A DNA stretch of 64,000 nt, from the NCBI RefSeq assembly GCF_004151105.1, contig NZ_PHRF01000034.1, positions 1-64,000 of the forward strand, written 5' to 3'. Below, piece by piece: positions 42,285-53,366 of the stretch. The number at the start of each line of letters is the position of its first letter. Positions within the stretch are counted from its first letter, which is position 1. This DNA comes from Streptomyces sp. L-9-10 (GTDB lineage: Bacteria; Actinomycetota; Actinomycetes; Streptomycetales; Streptomycetaceae). The notes beneath the pieces were generated by a model. That model was not told the DNA's origin, searched no databases, and saw only the letters and a list, made by a program, of their open reading frames with translations. Position numbers and translations under genes: made by a program.

Positions 42285-44114
42285 ATGTCAGCGACACCGC
42301 AGAAGAACCGCGCGGCACGGCGGGTGCTCGCCGCTGCCGCAGGTCTGGCCACCGTCGGCGCCCTCTTCGCCGCGATGCCGACCGCCACCGCCACCGCCAC
42401 CGAGCCCGGTCACGGCAAGGGGCACGGCCACGGCTCGCACAAGCCGAGCACCGTTGACGTACAGCTGCTTTCCTTCAACGACCTGCACGGCAACCTGGAG
42501 GCGCCCGCGGGCTCCGCCGGGACCGTCACCGAGAAGCAGGCCGACGGTACGACCAAGGCGATCCCGGCCGGTGGTATCGAGTACCTCGCGACCTCGCTGC
42601 GCAACGCCCGCAAGGGCAACCCGTACTCCGTCACCGCGGCCGGCGGCGACATGGTGGGCGCGAGCCCGCTGCTGTCCGGCCTCTTCCACGACGAGCCCAC
42701 CATCGAGGCGCTCAACAAGATCGACCTCGATGTCACGACCGTCGGCAACCACGAGTTCGACGAGGGCGCCGTCGAGCTGGCCCGCCTTCAGAACGGCGGC
42801 TGCCACCCGACCGAGGGCTGCTACGAGAAGGGGAAGAAGTTCAAGGGAGCCGACTTCCCGTACCTCGCGGCCAATGTGACGTCGGAGAAGACCGGCAAGC
42901 CGATCCTCAAGCCGTACACGGTCTGGAAGAAGAACGGCGTCAAGATCGGCTTCATCGGGGTGACCCTGGAGGGCACGCCGAACATCGTGACCGCCGAGGG
43001 CGTCAAGGGACTCAAGTTCCACGACGAGATAGAGACGGTCAACAAGTACGCCAAGGAACTGGAGCGGCAGGGCGTCAAGTCGATCGTCGCGCTGATCCAC
43101 GAGGGCGGTTCGCCCGCGTCCACCGCGTACAACTACGACTGCGACAGCCCGGGGGCCGGTGACGGCATCTCGGGTCCGATCGCCGAGATCGCCAAGGGCA
43201 TCACGCCCAAGGTCGACGCGCTGGTGAGCGGCCACACGCACCAGGCGTACGTCTGCACGATCCCGGACCCGTCCGGGAACCCGCGACTGGTCACGTCGGC
43301 CTCGTCGTTCGGCAAGCTCTACACGGACACCACGCTCACCTACGACCGTCGCACCAACGACATCGTGCGTACGAGCGTGGAGTCGGCGAACCACATCGTC
43401 AGCCGTGAGCAGCCGAAGGCGGCGGACATGACGTCGCTGATCGGGCGCTGGAACAAGCTGGCCGCGCCGATCGCCAACGCCCCGCAGGGCTTCATCTCCG
43501 CGGACATCAACGGCCGCGGCGCGACGAGCCCGGAGTCGCCGCTCGGCGACGTGATCGCGGACGCGCAGCTCACGGGCATGGCACCGGCGGACAAGGGCGG
43601 CGCGCAGATCGCCTTCATGAACCCGGGCGGGATCAGGTCGGACCTGGTCCACAAGGCCTCGGGCAGTGAGGGCGACGGCGTGGTGACCTACGGCGAGGCG
43701 TTCACGGTCCAGCCGTTCACCAACATGATGAACGCGGTGGACCTGACGGGTGCCCAGCTGATCACGGCGCTCCAGCAGCAGGTCAGCGGAGTGAACGAGG
43801 CGTCCCCGAAGATCCTTCAGGTCTCGAAGGGCTTCACCTACACCCTGGACATGACGAAGACGGGCGCGGCCCGGGTCGTCACGGACTCGGTGAAGCTGGA
43901 CGGCACGGCGATCGACCCGGCGAAGACGTACCGCGTCGCGATGAACGAGTTCCTCGCAGGCGGCGGCGACGGCTTCCCGGCCCTGGGCGAGGGCAAGAAC
44001 AAGCTGGTCGGCCCGTCGGACCTGGACCTCTTCAACGCCTACCTGGCGGCGAACTCCACGGCGCAGGCGCCGCTGGCCCCGCCGGCGGCGGACAGGATCA
44101 CGATCCTGAAGTAG
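42285..44114 (+). CDS. Secreted bifunctional 5'-nucleotidase/2',3'-cyclic phosphodiesterase family protein
   Basis: A 609-residue exported phosphohydrolase that releases phosphate from extracellular nucleotides. Signal peptide to about residue 40 (TATATA), then a His-rich linker EPGHGKGHGHGSHK. The metallophosphoesterase domain has metal motifs SFNDLHGN, GNHEFDEG and SGHTHQAY, and the 5_nucleotid_C domain has FMNPGGIRSDL and FLAGGGDGFPAL. Phosphate scavenging suits this neighbourhood. The upstream AAGGGG precedes ATG 42285 by 5 bases. Confidence 0.93.
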   Translation: MSATPQKNRAARRVLAAAAGLATVGALFAAMPTATATATEPGHGKGHGHGSHKPSTVDVQLLSFNDLHGNLEAPAGSAGTVTEKQADGTTKAIPAGGIEYLATSLRNARKGNPYSVTAAGGDMVGASPLLSGLFHDEPTIEALNKIDLDVTTVGNHEFDEGAVELARLQNGGCHPTEGCYEKGKKFKGADFPYLAANVTSEKTGKPILKPYTVWKKNGVKIGFIGVTLEGTPNIVTAEGVKGLKFHDEIETVNKYAKELERQGVKSIVALIHEGGSPASTAYNYDCDSPGAGDGISGPIAEIAKGITPKVDALVSGHTHQAYVCTIPDPSGNPRLVTSASSFGKLYTDTTLTYDRRTNDIVRTSVESANHIVSREQPKAADMTSLIGRWNKLAAPIANAPQGFISADINGRGATSPESPLGDVIADAQLTGMAPADKGGAQIAFMNPGGIRSDLVHKASGSEGDGVVTYGEAFTVQPFTNMMNAVDLTGAQLITALQQQVSGVNEASPKILQVSKGFTYTLDMTKTGAARVVTDSVKLDGTAIDPAKTYRVAMNEFLAGGGDGFPALGEGKNKLVGPSDLDLFNAYLAANSTAQAPLAPPAADRITILK

Positions 44115-44996
44115 CGGTACGGGCAGGGCACGGGGGTACGGAAGGTACGGGGGGCACGTCAGCGGACGTACCCGTCCGGAGGGCGGTGGGCGACAGGCTC
44201 ACCGCCCTCTGGCGTGCGGGTGCGGGTGTGGGCCGGGGGGTAGTCGGGCTCATCCGGGGGGTGTGATGGCGGGTGGGGGCCGCCCCTGATCTTTGAGTTT
44301 CGCGGCTCCGGGCCGGGCGTCAAGGGCGCTCCTCCGTCGCGTCGGCTGCGCCGATTCCGCTTCGCTCCACCCCTGACACCCAACCCTCCACCGCAAGTGC
44401 AGCTTTGAGGGGGGCCCCGGGGGAGGGGTCCCCGGAGGGGATCCGTGGGTGGGGCCGGTCCGTTGCCGACCGCCGCTCGGTGGGTGGGGGCGCGGGAGTG
44501 GAGTGGGGTGGCCCGGCACCGGCTCGGCGGGCTGGTGTGGGTGGGTAGTGGGGCTCATGCCCCGCTGGTGAGGGTCCGTTGCTGGGTGGCCCTGTCGCCC
44601 GAGGCGGACGGGAGCCGCGACCTGCATCTATGTCCCAGTTTGGCGGGCCTTTGGGAGGGTCCTCGGACCGGTGATGCGTCCTGTGTCCACTCGACCTGTC
44701 TCCACGGCACATCACGGTCTCTCAGAGGCCCACTCACCGCCTCCCCCGTCACGCCCACCCCACCACCCACACACCCCCACCAGCGGGGCATGAGTCCTGG
44801 CCGTCCACGGGGGTCAGTCGCCGAGCCGGGGCCGGGCCGCCCCATTGCACTGCCGCGCAGACCACTCACCGGCCCATAGGCCGGGAACGGCACCGCCGAG
44901 CTGGAGCGGACCAGCGCCGAGGACAAGCGCTGGGCTCATGTCGGCAGTTCGGTCGACTTCGAGGACTGACGAAAGCGCTGACGGAGGGCCGCTCCC
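44115..44996. other. Gene-empty region with REP-like and inverted-repeat sequence
   Basis: About 880 bases without a convincing gene on either strand; the open frames here are Pro/Arg/Gly-rich shadows. The part 44270-44430, around GATCTTTGAGTTTCGCGGCT, has the look of sequence dispersed in streptomycete intergenic DNA. A long imperfect inverted repeat occupies 44504-44846. The end (44881-44969) reads in one frame as N-G-T-A-E-L-E-R-T-S-A-E-D-K-R-W-A-H-V and on to a TGA, like the tail of a lost gene without a start. Confidence 0.6.
44504..44846. repeat. Long imperfect inverted repeat
   Basis: Arms of about 70 bases, near 44504-44570 and 44778-44846, are imperfect reverse complements. The inner 17 bases, CTCATGCCCCGCTGGTG (44554-44570) and 44778-44794, match exactly. 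The outer parts share TGGGGYGGCCCGGC and CGGCTCGGCG. The 207-base centre has no ORF. A MITE-like relic or a folded RNA are possible. Confidence 0.65.
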
Positions 44997-45713
44997 TCAG
45001 CTCCAGTCGAACGTCAGCAGAGCCAGCCGGTCGACAGGCTCGAAGAACAGCAGGATCCAGTCGGCGCCGCTGCGCCGGTAGTGCCAGCCCGGCACCGCCG
45101 CCACGAACCGGAACGGGTTTCCGGCCTGGCTCACCGGCCACGCGCGGTCCTCGTCGAATGCGAGCCGGAACAGGTCGGGATCCGCCCAGTTGCCCTGGTC
45201 GGCGTGGCCGCCGAGCTGGTCGAGCAGCGCCACCCCGTCGGTCGCCCCGTACAGCGGTGCCCCGTCGTCGTCACGCATGAACAGCCGGCCCTCGCGCCGG
45301 AACGCGTCCCGGTGCGTCCGGTAGCTGCGCTCCTGGAGCTCGCAGTGCTCGTCGAGCGCGGCGCGGAATCCCGGCCAGGGCTCCGGCACCTCCTCGGGGG
45401 TGGTCGCCCGCGCGAAGTACCGTACGTCGCCGAGCAGCCGGTACCGGTCGTCCTCCAGTGCGAACCCGAGCCAGTTGGGCGTCTGGAGCGCGGAGTGGAA
45501 GTCCCGGGTGTGGTCGCCGAGATAGCCCTCGGCCGGTTCCAGCGGGCTGACCAGATGGATCCACCCGTGCCAGGCCGGGTCGACCTGCGCGAGATCGATC
45601 GAGATCAGGGGGTGCAGATGCCGGGCCAGCCCGACCTGGTCGGCGACGAACACGTCCGCGGGCTCCGGGTAGACCCGTAGGCCCGTGCCGGCCGTCACGA
45701 CGCCCTCCCGCAT
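44997..45713 (-). CDS. Hypothetical cytosolic protein, 238 residues
   Basis: A soluble protein rich in aromatic and acidic residues, with ADVFVADQVGLARHLHPLIS, HTRDFHSALQTPNWLGFALE and GGHADQGNWADPDLFRLAFD. The G-G-x-x-D-Q-G-N-W stretch recalls the DUF1963/YwqG type, but the match is weak and I do not assign a family. The ATG at 45713 is chosen for GGAGG 8 bases upstream. It is divergent from the phospholipase gene. Confidence 0.68.
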   Translation of the reverse strand: MREGVVTAGTGLRVYPEPADVFVADQVGLARHLHPLISIDLAQVDPAWHGWIHLVSPLEPAEGYLGDHTRDFHSALQTPNWLGFALEDDRYRLLGDVRYFARATTPEEVPEPWPGFRAALDEHCELQERSYRTHRDAFRREGRLFMRDDDGAPLYGATDGVALLDQLGGHADQGNWADPDLFRLAFDEDRAWPVSQAGNPFRFVAAVPGWHYRRSGADWILLFFEPVDRLALLTFDWS

Positions 45714-45892
45714 CCGGGATCCTCCGCCGCCCGCCCCGGCCGGTAACTCTTCCACGGATATCGACGCCCCTCCCGCGATCACCGATCAAATGATGATCAA
45801 CCTTAGCGTTCGCTCACGCACTGTTCCTTGCCTGTCGTGTACCGGTCATAATCCGAGGGCTGACCCCCCACGCCTGACGGAGGCACCCTCGT

Positions 45893-46792
45893 ATGAGCAC
45901 GTCCGTAAACACGTCCATAGGCACGCGCCGGGGCTTTCTGACCGGCGCGTTCGCTGTGTCCGCCGCTGCCCTGATCGGCGCGGCTCCGGCCGTGGCCGCG
46001 CCGCGGCGCGCGTTCGCCACGTACGACTGGATGGGCGGCTTCGCCGACTCCACCCCCGTCCAGCGGCTGACCATCCCCGGCACGCACAACGCCGGCGCGC
46101 GCGTCGGCGGTCTTTACGTGGCCTGCCAGAACACCAGCATCGCCGAGCAGTTGAACAGCGGCGTCCGCTTCCTCGATGTCCGCTGCCGGGCGTTCGAGAA
46201 CGCGTTCACCATCCACCACGCCGCGTTCTACCAGAACCTGAACTTCGACGATGTGCTGAACGCGTGCCGGGACTTCCTCCGGGCCAACCCCTCCGAGACC
46301 GTCCTGATGCGCGTCAAGCAGGAGTACTCCGGCGAGAGCGACGCGGAGTTCCGGCGGATCTTCGACACCTATCTCGACGGCAAGGGCTGGCGCTCCCTCT
46401 TCCGGCTCGACGGCAACCTCCCGACCCTCGGCGAGGCGCGCGGGCGGGTCGTCCTGCTCGCGGACAACGGGGGACTGCCCGGTGTGCGGTACGGGGACTC
46501 CGGGCTCTTCGACATCCAGGACGACTACCAGGCGGAGCCCGGCGCCAAGTACCCCAAGATCGAGGCGCACTTCCGCAAGGCGGCCCAGCAGCCCGGGAAG
46601 ATGTACATCAACTACGTCAGCACGGCGGCCCTGCTGCCGCCCCGCTGGAACTCCGACCGGCTGAACCCGCAGGTCCACACCTTCCTCGACGGAGGCGAGG
46701 CGAGCGGCTGGCGCGGGCTCGGGATCGTGCCGCTGGACTTCCCCGCCACCCGGCCGGGACTGGTCGAGTCGCTCATCCGGCACAACGGCTGA
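45893..46792 (+). CDS. Secreted phosphatidylinositol-specific phospholipase C domain protein
   Basis: A 299-residue exported phospholipase. The N-terminus (TRRGFLTGAFAVSAAA) is a twin-arginine signal. The PI-PLC X-like domain has catalytic His in IPGTHNAGA and in FTIHHAAFYQNL, with FLDVRCRAF between. It probably cleaves phosphatidylinositol or its glycans outside the cell, releasing inositol phosphate. GGAGG is 11 bases before the ATG. It converges on the sensor kinase gene. Confidence 0.88.
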   Translation: MSTSVNTSIGTRRGFLTGAFAVSAAALIGAAPAVAAPRRAFATYDWMGGFADSTPVQRLTIPGTHNAGARVGGLYVACQNTSIAEQLNSGVRFLDVRCRAFENAFTIHHAAFYQNLNFDDVLNACRDFLRANPSETVLMRVKQEYSGESDAEFRRIFDTYLDGKGWRSLFRLDGNLPTLGEARGRVVLLADNGGLPGVRYGDSGLFDIQDDYQAEPGAKYPKIEAHFRKAAQQPGKMYINYVSTAALLPPRWNSDRLNPQVHTFLDGGEASGWRGLGIVPLDFPATRPGLVESLIRHNG

Positions 46793-46842
46793 CGGCCGGC
46801 GCTGACGCGGGACGACGCGACGCACCTACCGGAACCGGCTGC

Positions 46843-48288
46843 TCAGAAATCTCGGCTGCCGGTTCCGGTGGTCTCCGGCGGTGGCGTCGGCGCCCCCGGG
46901 ATACGGATCACCGCCGCCGTCCCGCCCCCCGCCGCCTGGCGCAGCACGATCTCGCCGCCCGTCTGCTGGAGCGTACGCGCCACGATCGAAAGACCCAGCC
47001 CCGAGCCCGGCAGCGCGCGGGCGGACGGTGAGCGCCAGAACCGTTCGAAGACATGCGGCAGTTCGTCGGCCGGGATACCCGGGCCGTGGTCCCGTACGGT
47101 CAGCTCGCCGCCCGCGGTCAGCGACACCTCCACCGAACCGCCCGCCGGGCTGAACTTCACCGCGTTGTCGAGGACGTTGACCAGCGCCCGTTCGAGGGCG
47201 GCCGGCTCGGCCCGTACGTACCAGGGGTTCAGCTCCGCGCCGATGGTCAGGTCGGGCCCGCGCAGCCGTGCCCGGTCCAGCGCGCTCTCCACGACGTGGT
47301 GCAACGCGACGACCTGGAGGGGCCCCGGATCCGCGGCGTCCGGACGCGACAGCTCCTGGAGATCACCGATGAGCGCGGCCAGCTCGGTCATCTGCGCCTT
47401 GACGGAGGCCATGAGCGCCTTGCGGTCGTCGGGCGGGATCGCCCGGCCCGTCTCCTCACTGCGTGCGAGCAGTTCGATGTTCGTACGGAGCGAGGTGAGC
47501 GGGGTCCGCAGCTCGTGCCCGGCGTCGGCGATCAGCTGGGACTGCCGGTCCCGGGAGGACGCCAGGGCGGCGGTCATCGAGTTGAAGGAGCGGGACAGCC
47601 GGGCGATCTCGTCCTCGCCCTCGACGGGGATACGGACGGCGAGATCCTCGGTCCGCGCCACATGCTCGACGGCCCGGGTCAGCCCGTCGACGGGCCGCAG
47701 TCCGGACCTGGCGACCCAGAGCCCGGCCGCGCCCGCCCCGAGCACGCCGACGCCGGCGACGGCGGTGAGCAGCAGGGCGAGCCGGTTCAGGGAGGCGTCG
47801 ATCTCGGCGAGGGGGCGGGACACGGAGACGGCCACCTGGGCCACCTGGGCGCCGGTCCGGTAGGGGGTGGCCTTGGTGAAGACCCGCACCTTGGCACCGC
47901 TGTCCGTGACGCTGTTGTGGAGCGACTCGCGCAGGGTGCCGGTGGCGACCCCCACGTCCTGCGGCTGGACCTTCACCGGCTCGGAGAACGAGGCCACACA
48001 GCGGCTGCCGTCGCTCAGGACCACCTGGACGTAGGCGAAGCCGGTCCCGTTCCCAGGACGCGTCGGGGCGCCGCAGTTGTTGAGCGCGTCCCGTACCGAG
48101 GGCTCTCCGGCACTGGTGTTCCTGAGCGAGTTGTCCAGATCGCTCTCCAACTGCGTGCGCGTGAGCAGCCAGCAGGCCACCGCCGCGACCGCGACCGCCA
48201 CCGCGACCGCCGTGGCGACCAGCAGCGCGAGCCGGGAGCGGAGGGGCAGCGTACGGAGCCGGTGGAGCGGGCCCGTCGGACCGGTCAC
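46843..48288 (-). CDS. Sensor histidine kinase, partner of the OmpR-type regulator
   Basis: A 481-residue membrane kinase with helices near residues 15-35 and 165-190, an outer sensor domain of about 130 residues with two Cys, and HAMP. HisKA phosphorylated His is in [13 protein letters not shown]; HATPase has [23 protein letters not shown] and [10 protein letters not shown]. The start GTG overlaps the response regulator stop as GTGA. The set regulator-kinase-protease suggests envelope stress sensing. Confidence 0.92.
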   Translation of the reverse strand: MTGPTGPLHRLRTLPLRSRLALLVATAVAVAVAVAAVACWLLTRTQLESDLDNSLRNTSAGEPSVRDALNNCGAPTRPGNGTGFAYVQVVLSDGSRCVASFSEPVKVQPQDVGVATGTLRESLHNSVTDSGAKVRVFTKATPYRTGAQVAQVAVSVSRPLAEIDASLNRLALLLTAVAGVGVLGAGAAGLWVARSGLRPVDGLTRAVEHVARTEDLAVRIPVEGEDEIARLSRSFNSMTAALASSRDRQSQLIADAGHELRTPLTSLRTNIELLARSEETGRAIPPDDRKALMASVKAQMTELAALIGDLQELSRPDAADPGPLQVVALHHVVESALDRARLRGPDLTIGAELNPWYVRAEPAALERALVNVLDNAVKFSPAGGSVEVSLTAGGELTVRDHGPGIPADELPHVFERFWRSPSARALPGSGLGLSIVARTLQQTGGEIVLRQAAGGGTAAVIRIPGAPTPPPETTGTGSRDF

Positions 48289-49124
48289 GCCGGGCCGCCT
48301 GTCCCGGTGCCGGTACCCGTCCCGGCGCCTGTGCCCGTGCCGGAGCCGGGAAGCGCCCCGCCGCCCGGAACCGCCCCGCCGCCCGTGCTGCCCGCGCCGC
48401 TTCCGCCGTCGGCGCGCAGCGCGTACCCCACGCCACGCACCGTGTGGACCAGCCGGGGTTCGCCGCCGCTCTCCGTCTTCCGGCGCAGATACATCACATA
48501 CACGTCCAGGGAGTTGGAGCTCGGCTCGAAGTCGAAGCCCCACACCGCCTTGAGGATCTGCTCCCGGGTCAGCACCTGCCTCGGGTGCGCGAGGAACATC
48601 TCCAGCAGCGTGAACTCGGTACGGGTCAGCTCCACCCGCCGGTTCCCGCGCATCACTTCGCGTGTCGTCAGGTCCATCCGCAGATCCGCGAAGGCCAGCA
48701 CATCGTCGTCGGGCACGTCGCCGGCCGTGGTCGCCGCGTACGAGCTGCGCCGCAGCAGGGCGCGGATCCGGGCGAACAGTTCGTCCAGCTCGAAGGGTTT
48801 GACCAGGTAGTCGTCGGCGCCCGCGTCCAGCCCCGTGACCCGGTCGCCGACCGTGTCGCGGGCCGTCAGCATCAGGATCGGCACCTTCGAACCGCTTGCC
48901 CGGAGCCTGCGGGCCGCCGTCAGACCGTCCATCCGCGGCATCTGGATGTCGAGGACGATCAGATCCGGATCGTAGGCGGCGGCCTTGCCGAGCGCGTCGA
49001 TGCCGTCGACGGCGACCTCGGTCCCGTATCCGTCGAAGGCGAGGCTCCGCTGGAGGGCCTCGCGTACGGCGGGCTCGTCGTCGACGATCAGGATCCGCTG
49101 GGGATCGCCTTCGGCGGGACTCAT
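48285..49124 (-). CDS. OmpR family response regulator
   Basis: A 279-residue regulator: receiver domain with phosphoacceptor Asp in [13 protein letters not shown] (about residue 56), signalling Lys in [12 protein letters not shown], and a winged helix ([20 protein letters not shown] to [14 protein letters not shown]). Beyond residue 240 it carries an unusual 40-residue Gly/Thr/Ser tail with GTGTGAGTGTGTGTGG. The ATG start is 160 bases from the protease stop. It probably controls the adjacent HtrA protease. Confidence 0.92.
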   Translation of the reverse strand: MSPAEGDPQRILIVDDEPAVREALQRSLAFDGYGTEVAVDGIDALGKAAAYDPDLIVLDIQMPRMDGLTAARRLRASGSKVPILMLTARDTVGDRVTGLDAGADDYLVKPFELDELFARIRALLRRSSYAATTAGDVPDDDVLAFADLRMDLTTREVMRGNRRVELTRTEFTLLEMFLAHPRQVLTREQILKAVWGFDFEPSSNSLDVYVMYLRRKTESGGEPRLVHTVRGVGYALRADGGSGAGSTGGGAVPGGGALPGSGTGTGAGTGTGTGTGGPA

Positions 49125-49283
49125 GTCGCTGCTACCTCATCAGTCGGCTCGGCGGGACGGCCGGGCATCGTCGGGCATGGAGTCGGGCACGGTCACGGTC
49201 AACGGTCGCACGACGGGGCGTGCGACCCGTGCTCTCAGCGTCGCACGCCTCCCTCACGGTGGCTCGCGCCACGTCCCCGGGGA

Positions 49284-50351
<1,068 letters not shown>

Positions 50352-50577
50352 GGCAGCGACTGTCCGCGCCGTAGATGAGAACGAGCTGAGGACGTTCTGA
50401 GAAGGGCAACAAAAGCGCGTATGCCCCATATAAAGACCGCGCGCCAGGCGAGCCGGGACGGGGTGGGCCGGTGACCGGTCAGCCCTCACGGACCAGAGCT
50501 TCCGCCTCAGTGGCGAGTGCTCACCTACCGTGTGGAGCAGCAAGGTCGGAGTCGTGTCAGCAGCACAGGAGGACGTC

Positions 50578-51120
50578 ATGAGCGCCGGCGAATGGGTCAG
50601 CACCTCGATGCCGTATCTGACACCACCCGGTAAGGGGCAAACCGAGGCGTGGGGCGCGGAGTTGGCGGCGCGGGGGCGGCCGGGTGGTCAGCGGATCGTC
50701 GGTGCGGGCGAGGTGGAGGCGTCGGACGAGGTGGCCGGATTGCTCGGCGTCGCCGTAGGGGAGCTGGTCGTTGTGCGGAGGCGGATGATGTTCCTGGAGG
50801 ACCTGCCCTGCGAGCTGACCGACACGTACTACCCCGCTTCCGTCGCACGCGGCACGCGTCTCGCCGGGACAGCGAAGATCCGCGGCGGAGCCGTCGCTCT
50901 CCTCGCCGAGCTGGGGTACGTCGGTGTACGCGTCCGGGAGGACGTGACCGCCCGGATGCCCGCGGAGGAAGAGCGCGAAGCCCTGCGCGTCGAGCCGGGC
51001 GAGCCGGTGCTGTGCCTCACCCGGGTCACTCTCGACGGGGAGGACCGGCCCATCCAGCTCGACAAGATGACCATGCCCGCGCACAGGCAGCGGCTGCGTT
51101 ACGAGATGAGGATCGGATGA
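50578..51120 (+). CDS. UTRA-domain protein lacking a DNA-binding domain
   Basis: A 180-residue protein that consists almost wholly of a UTRA ligand domain, as in GntR/HutC regulators: ASDEVAGLLGVAVGELVVVR, then LPCELTDTYYPASVA and EPVLCLTRVTLDGEDRPIQL. The usual N-terminal winged helix is missing, replaced by 35 residues of loop. The ATG has AGGAGG 6 bases upstream, so the short form is real. It might bind a metabolite or titrate a full-length relative. Confidence 0.82.
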   Translation: MSAGEWVSTSMPYLTPPGKGQTEAWGAELAARGRPGGQRIVGAGEVEASDEVAGLLGVAVGELVVVRRRMMFLEDLPCELTDTYYPASVARGTRLAGTAKIRGGAVALLAELGYVGVRVREDVTARMPAEEEREALRVEPGEPVLCLTRVTLDGEDRPIQLDKMTMPAHRQRLRYEMRIG

Positions 51121-51192
51121 CGACACTTGAGGCGGCCCCCACGCGTTCATGCGCAGGCGTCACATCCGGGCCGACGGCCCGGCGCCGACCGC

Positions 51193-52215
51193 TTACGCGC
51201 AGCCGCAGGAGCGGCGCACGATCAGTGCCGACGGGAACTGCTTCACCCGTTCCCGCCGCGACCCCGCCACCCGCAGCCCGTCGTCCAGTACGAGATCCAC
51301 CGCGGCCCGTGCCATCGCGGGCCGGTCCGAGGAGATCGTCGTCAGCGGCGGGTCCGTGAGTCCGGCTTCCTTGACGTCGTCGAAGCCCGCCACCGCCAGC
51401 TCGCCGGGGACATCGATCCGCAGCTCGCGGGCGGCCCGCAGGACACCGATCGCCTGGTCGTCGGTGGAGCAGAAGATCGCCGGCGGCCGGTCCGGGCCCG
51501 ACAGCAGCTCCAGCGCGACGTTGTACGCGTCGTACCGGTTGTAGAGGGCCCGGAAGAGGCGTCCCTCCACCGGCCGCCCCGCCTCCAGCATCGCCCGCCG
51601 CCAGCCCTCGACGTGGTCGGTCACCGGGTCGCCGACGACCGGGGTGGACTCGACCCCGCCGAGGCAGGCCACGTACGGATGGCCGTGCTCCAGCAGATGA
51701 CGGGTGGCGAGCTGCGCGCCGCCGATGTCATCCGTGACGACCGCCACGTCGTCGATGCCCTCGGGCCGCTCGTGCAGCAGCACGACCCGGGCGTCCCAGG
51801 CCTCTATCTCGGCCGCCGCGCGCTCGCTCGGGCCCTGGCTGACCAGGATCAGCCCCGACACCCGCATGCCCAGGAAGGCCCGCAGATAGTGGACCTCCCG
51901 CTCGTTGCGGTAGTCGGAGTTGCCGACGAGCACCATTTTCCCGCGCTCGGCCGCGGCCTGTTCGACCGCGTGCGCCATCTCCGCGAAGAAGGGCTGTCTC
52001 GCGTCCGGCACGACGACCCCTATGAGGTCGGTACGCCGCGAGGCCATCGCCTGGGCGACCCGGTCGGGCCGGTAGCCCAGCTCCTTGATCGCGGCGACCA
52101 CCCGCTCGCGCGTGGCCGGGGCGACCGGCCTCGGTCCGTTGTTGATGACATAGCTGACGACGGCGGTGGACGTACCCGCCAGTCGTGCCACATCGTCCCG
52201 CGTCACCTTGGCCAC
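51193..52215 (-). CDS. LacI family transcriptional regulator
   Basis: A 340-residue repressor. Helix-turn-helix [20 protein letters not shown] is at the N-terminus with hinge [15 protein letters not shown]; the sugar-binding-like domain runs from [20 protein letters not shown] to the end. The last residues RSCGC are unusual. The start is GTG at 52215. It lies beside glnR without overlap. No sugar genes are next to it, so its ligand and targets are unknown. Confidence 0.9.
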   Translation of the reverse strand: MAKVTRDDVARLAGTSTAVVSYVINNGPRPVAPATRERVVAAIKELGYRPDRVAQAMASRRTDLIGVVVPDARQPFFAEMAHAVEQAAAERGKMVLVGNSDYRNEREVHYLRAFLGMRVSGLILVSQGPSERAAAEIEAWDARVVLLHERPEGIDDVAVVTDDIGGAQLATRHLLEHGHPYVACLGGVESTPVVGDPVTDHVEGWRRAMLEAGRPVEGRLFRALYNRYDAYNVALELLSGPDRPPAIFCSTDDQAIGVLRAARELRIDVPGELAVAGFDDVKEAGLTDPPLTTISSDRPAMARAAVDLVLDDGLRVAGSRRERVKQFPSALIVRRSCGCA

Positions 52216-52238
52216 GCGCGGAGTCTACGCGTGGTGAC

Positions 52239-53108
52239 CTACCGCTTGGCAGGTCGCACGGCACTTTCTTGTGTGGCGTCCAGTTCGGCGGCCCTGTCGT
52301 CGTCCCGGGGTGCCTCGGCCTTCTCGTGCCGCGGCTCGGGGTGCGAACCGTTGCGGGAAGCGTCCGCGGCGGCGTTCGCCCGGGTCGTCTCCTCGGAGGC
52401 GTTCGGCCGGTCGGCCTTGTCCGAACCGCGCTCGCCCTTCTCCGGGGTGACGAAGCGATAGCCGACGTTCCGTACGGTCCCGATCAGCGACTCGTGCTCG
52501 GGGCCGAGCTTCGCGCGCAGCCGCCGTACGTGGACGTCGACCGTCCGCGTACCGCCGAAGTAGTCGTAGCCCCAGACCTCCTGGAGCAGCTGGGCCCGGG
52601 TGAAGACCCGGCCGGGGTGTTGCGCGAGGTACTTGAGCAGCTCGAACTCCTTGAAGGTCAGGTCCAGGACCCGTCCCTTCAGCTTCGCGCTGTACGTCGC
52701 CTCGTCGACCGACAGGTCGCCGTTGCGGATCTCCATCGGGGAGTCGTCGGTCGAGATCTGCTGCCGGCCCATCGCGAGCCGCAGCCGCGCCTCGACCTCG
52801 GCGGGACCCGCCGTGTCGAGCAGTACGTCGTCGATGCCCCAGTCCGCGGTGACGGCGGCGAGGCCGCCCTCCGTCACGACGAGGATCAGCGGGCAGCCCG
52901 GTCCGGTGGACCGGAGCAGCTGGCAGAGCGACCGCACCTGCGGAAGGTCGCGCCGGCCGTCGATCAGAATGACATCGGCACCAGGGGTGTCGACGAGAGC
53001 GGGCCCTTCGGCGGGAGCCACCCGCACGTTGTGGAGCAGCAGTCCAAGAGCCGGCAGCACCTCCGTCGAGGGCTGGAGTGCGTTGGTCAGAAGCAGCAGA
53101 GAACTCAT
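52239..53108 (-). CDS. glnR: Nitrogen regulator GlnR
   Basis: A 289-residue orphan OmpR-type regulator, the central activator/repressor of nitrogen assimilation (glnA, amtB and others). The receiver starts [20 protein letters not shown] and has Asp in [12 protein letters not shown] but lacks the usual acidic pocket, as known for GlnR. The winged helix has [20 protein letters not shown] and [17 protein letters not shown] charged 60-residue tail follows. AGGTGG precedes the ATG. Confidence 0.95.
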   Translation of the reverse strand: MSSLLLLTNALQPSTEVLPALGLLLHNVRVAPAEGPALVDTPGADVILIDGRRDLPQVRSLCQLLRSTGPGCPLILVVTEGGLAAVTADWGIDDVLLDTAGPAEVEARLRLAMGRQQISTDDSPMEIRNGDLSVDEATYSAKLKGRVLDLTFKEFELLKYLAQHPGRVFTRAQLLQEVWGYDYFGGTRTVDVHVRRLRAKLGPEHESLIGTVRNVGYRFVTPEKGERGSDKADRPNASEETTRANAAADASRNGSHPEPRHEKAEAPRDDDRAAELDATQESAVRPAKR

Positions 53109-53366
53109 CGCCGCCCACCTGCCTCGGCCGGACTGTTGTCGTACACGGTTCGCTTGCCCATTACGTCGGTTCCTCCTCGGTCCCTGCGAGGACGTATGCG
53201 GCACTGCTTGTCCTACGTGGTGCCGGTCGCGGATCCCTCGCCCTGAGGCCGCGGCCGTGATGTCCGTGTCTTCCGTCTGCGTCATCTGTCTGTAACAACG
53301 GACGGGAAACACAAAAGGACCCGGGGGCTACATTGCCCGGATCCTCTTCGCAGCAGAATAACCCAC

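Noticed and set aside
44159..44926. Several 70-145 residue frames in the gene-empty region
   Set aside because: Proline, arginine and glycine dominate, there are no ribosome sites, and both strands are equally open; they look like composition effects.
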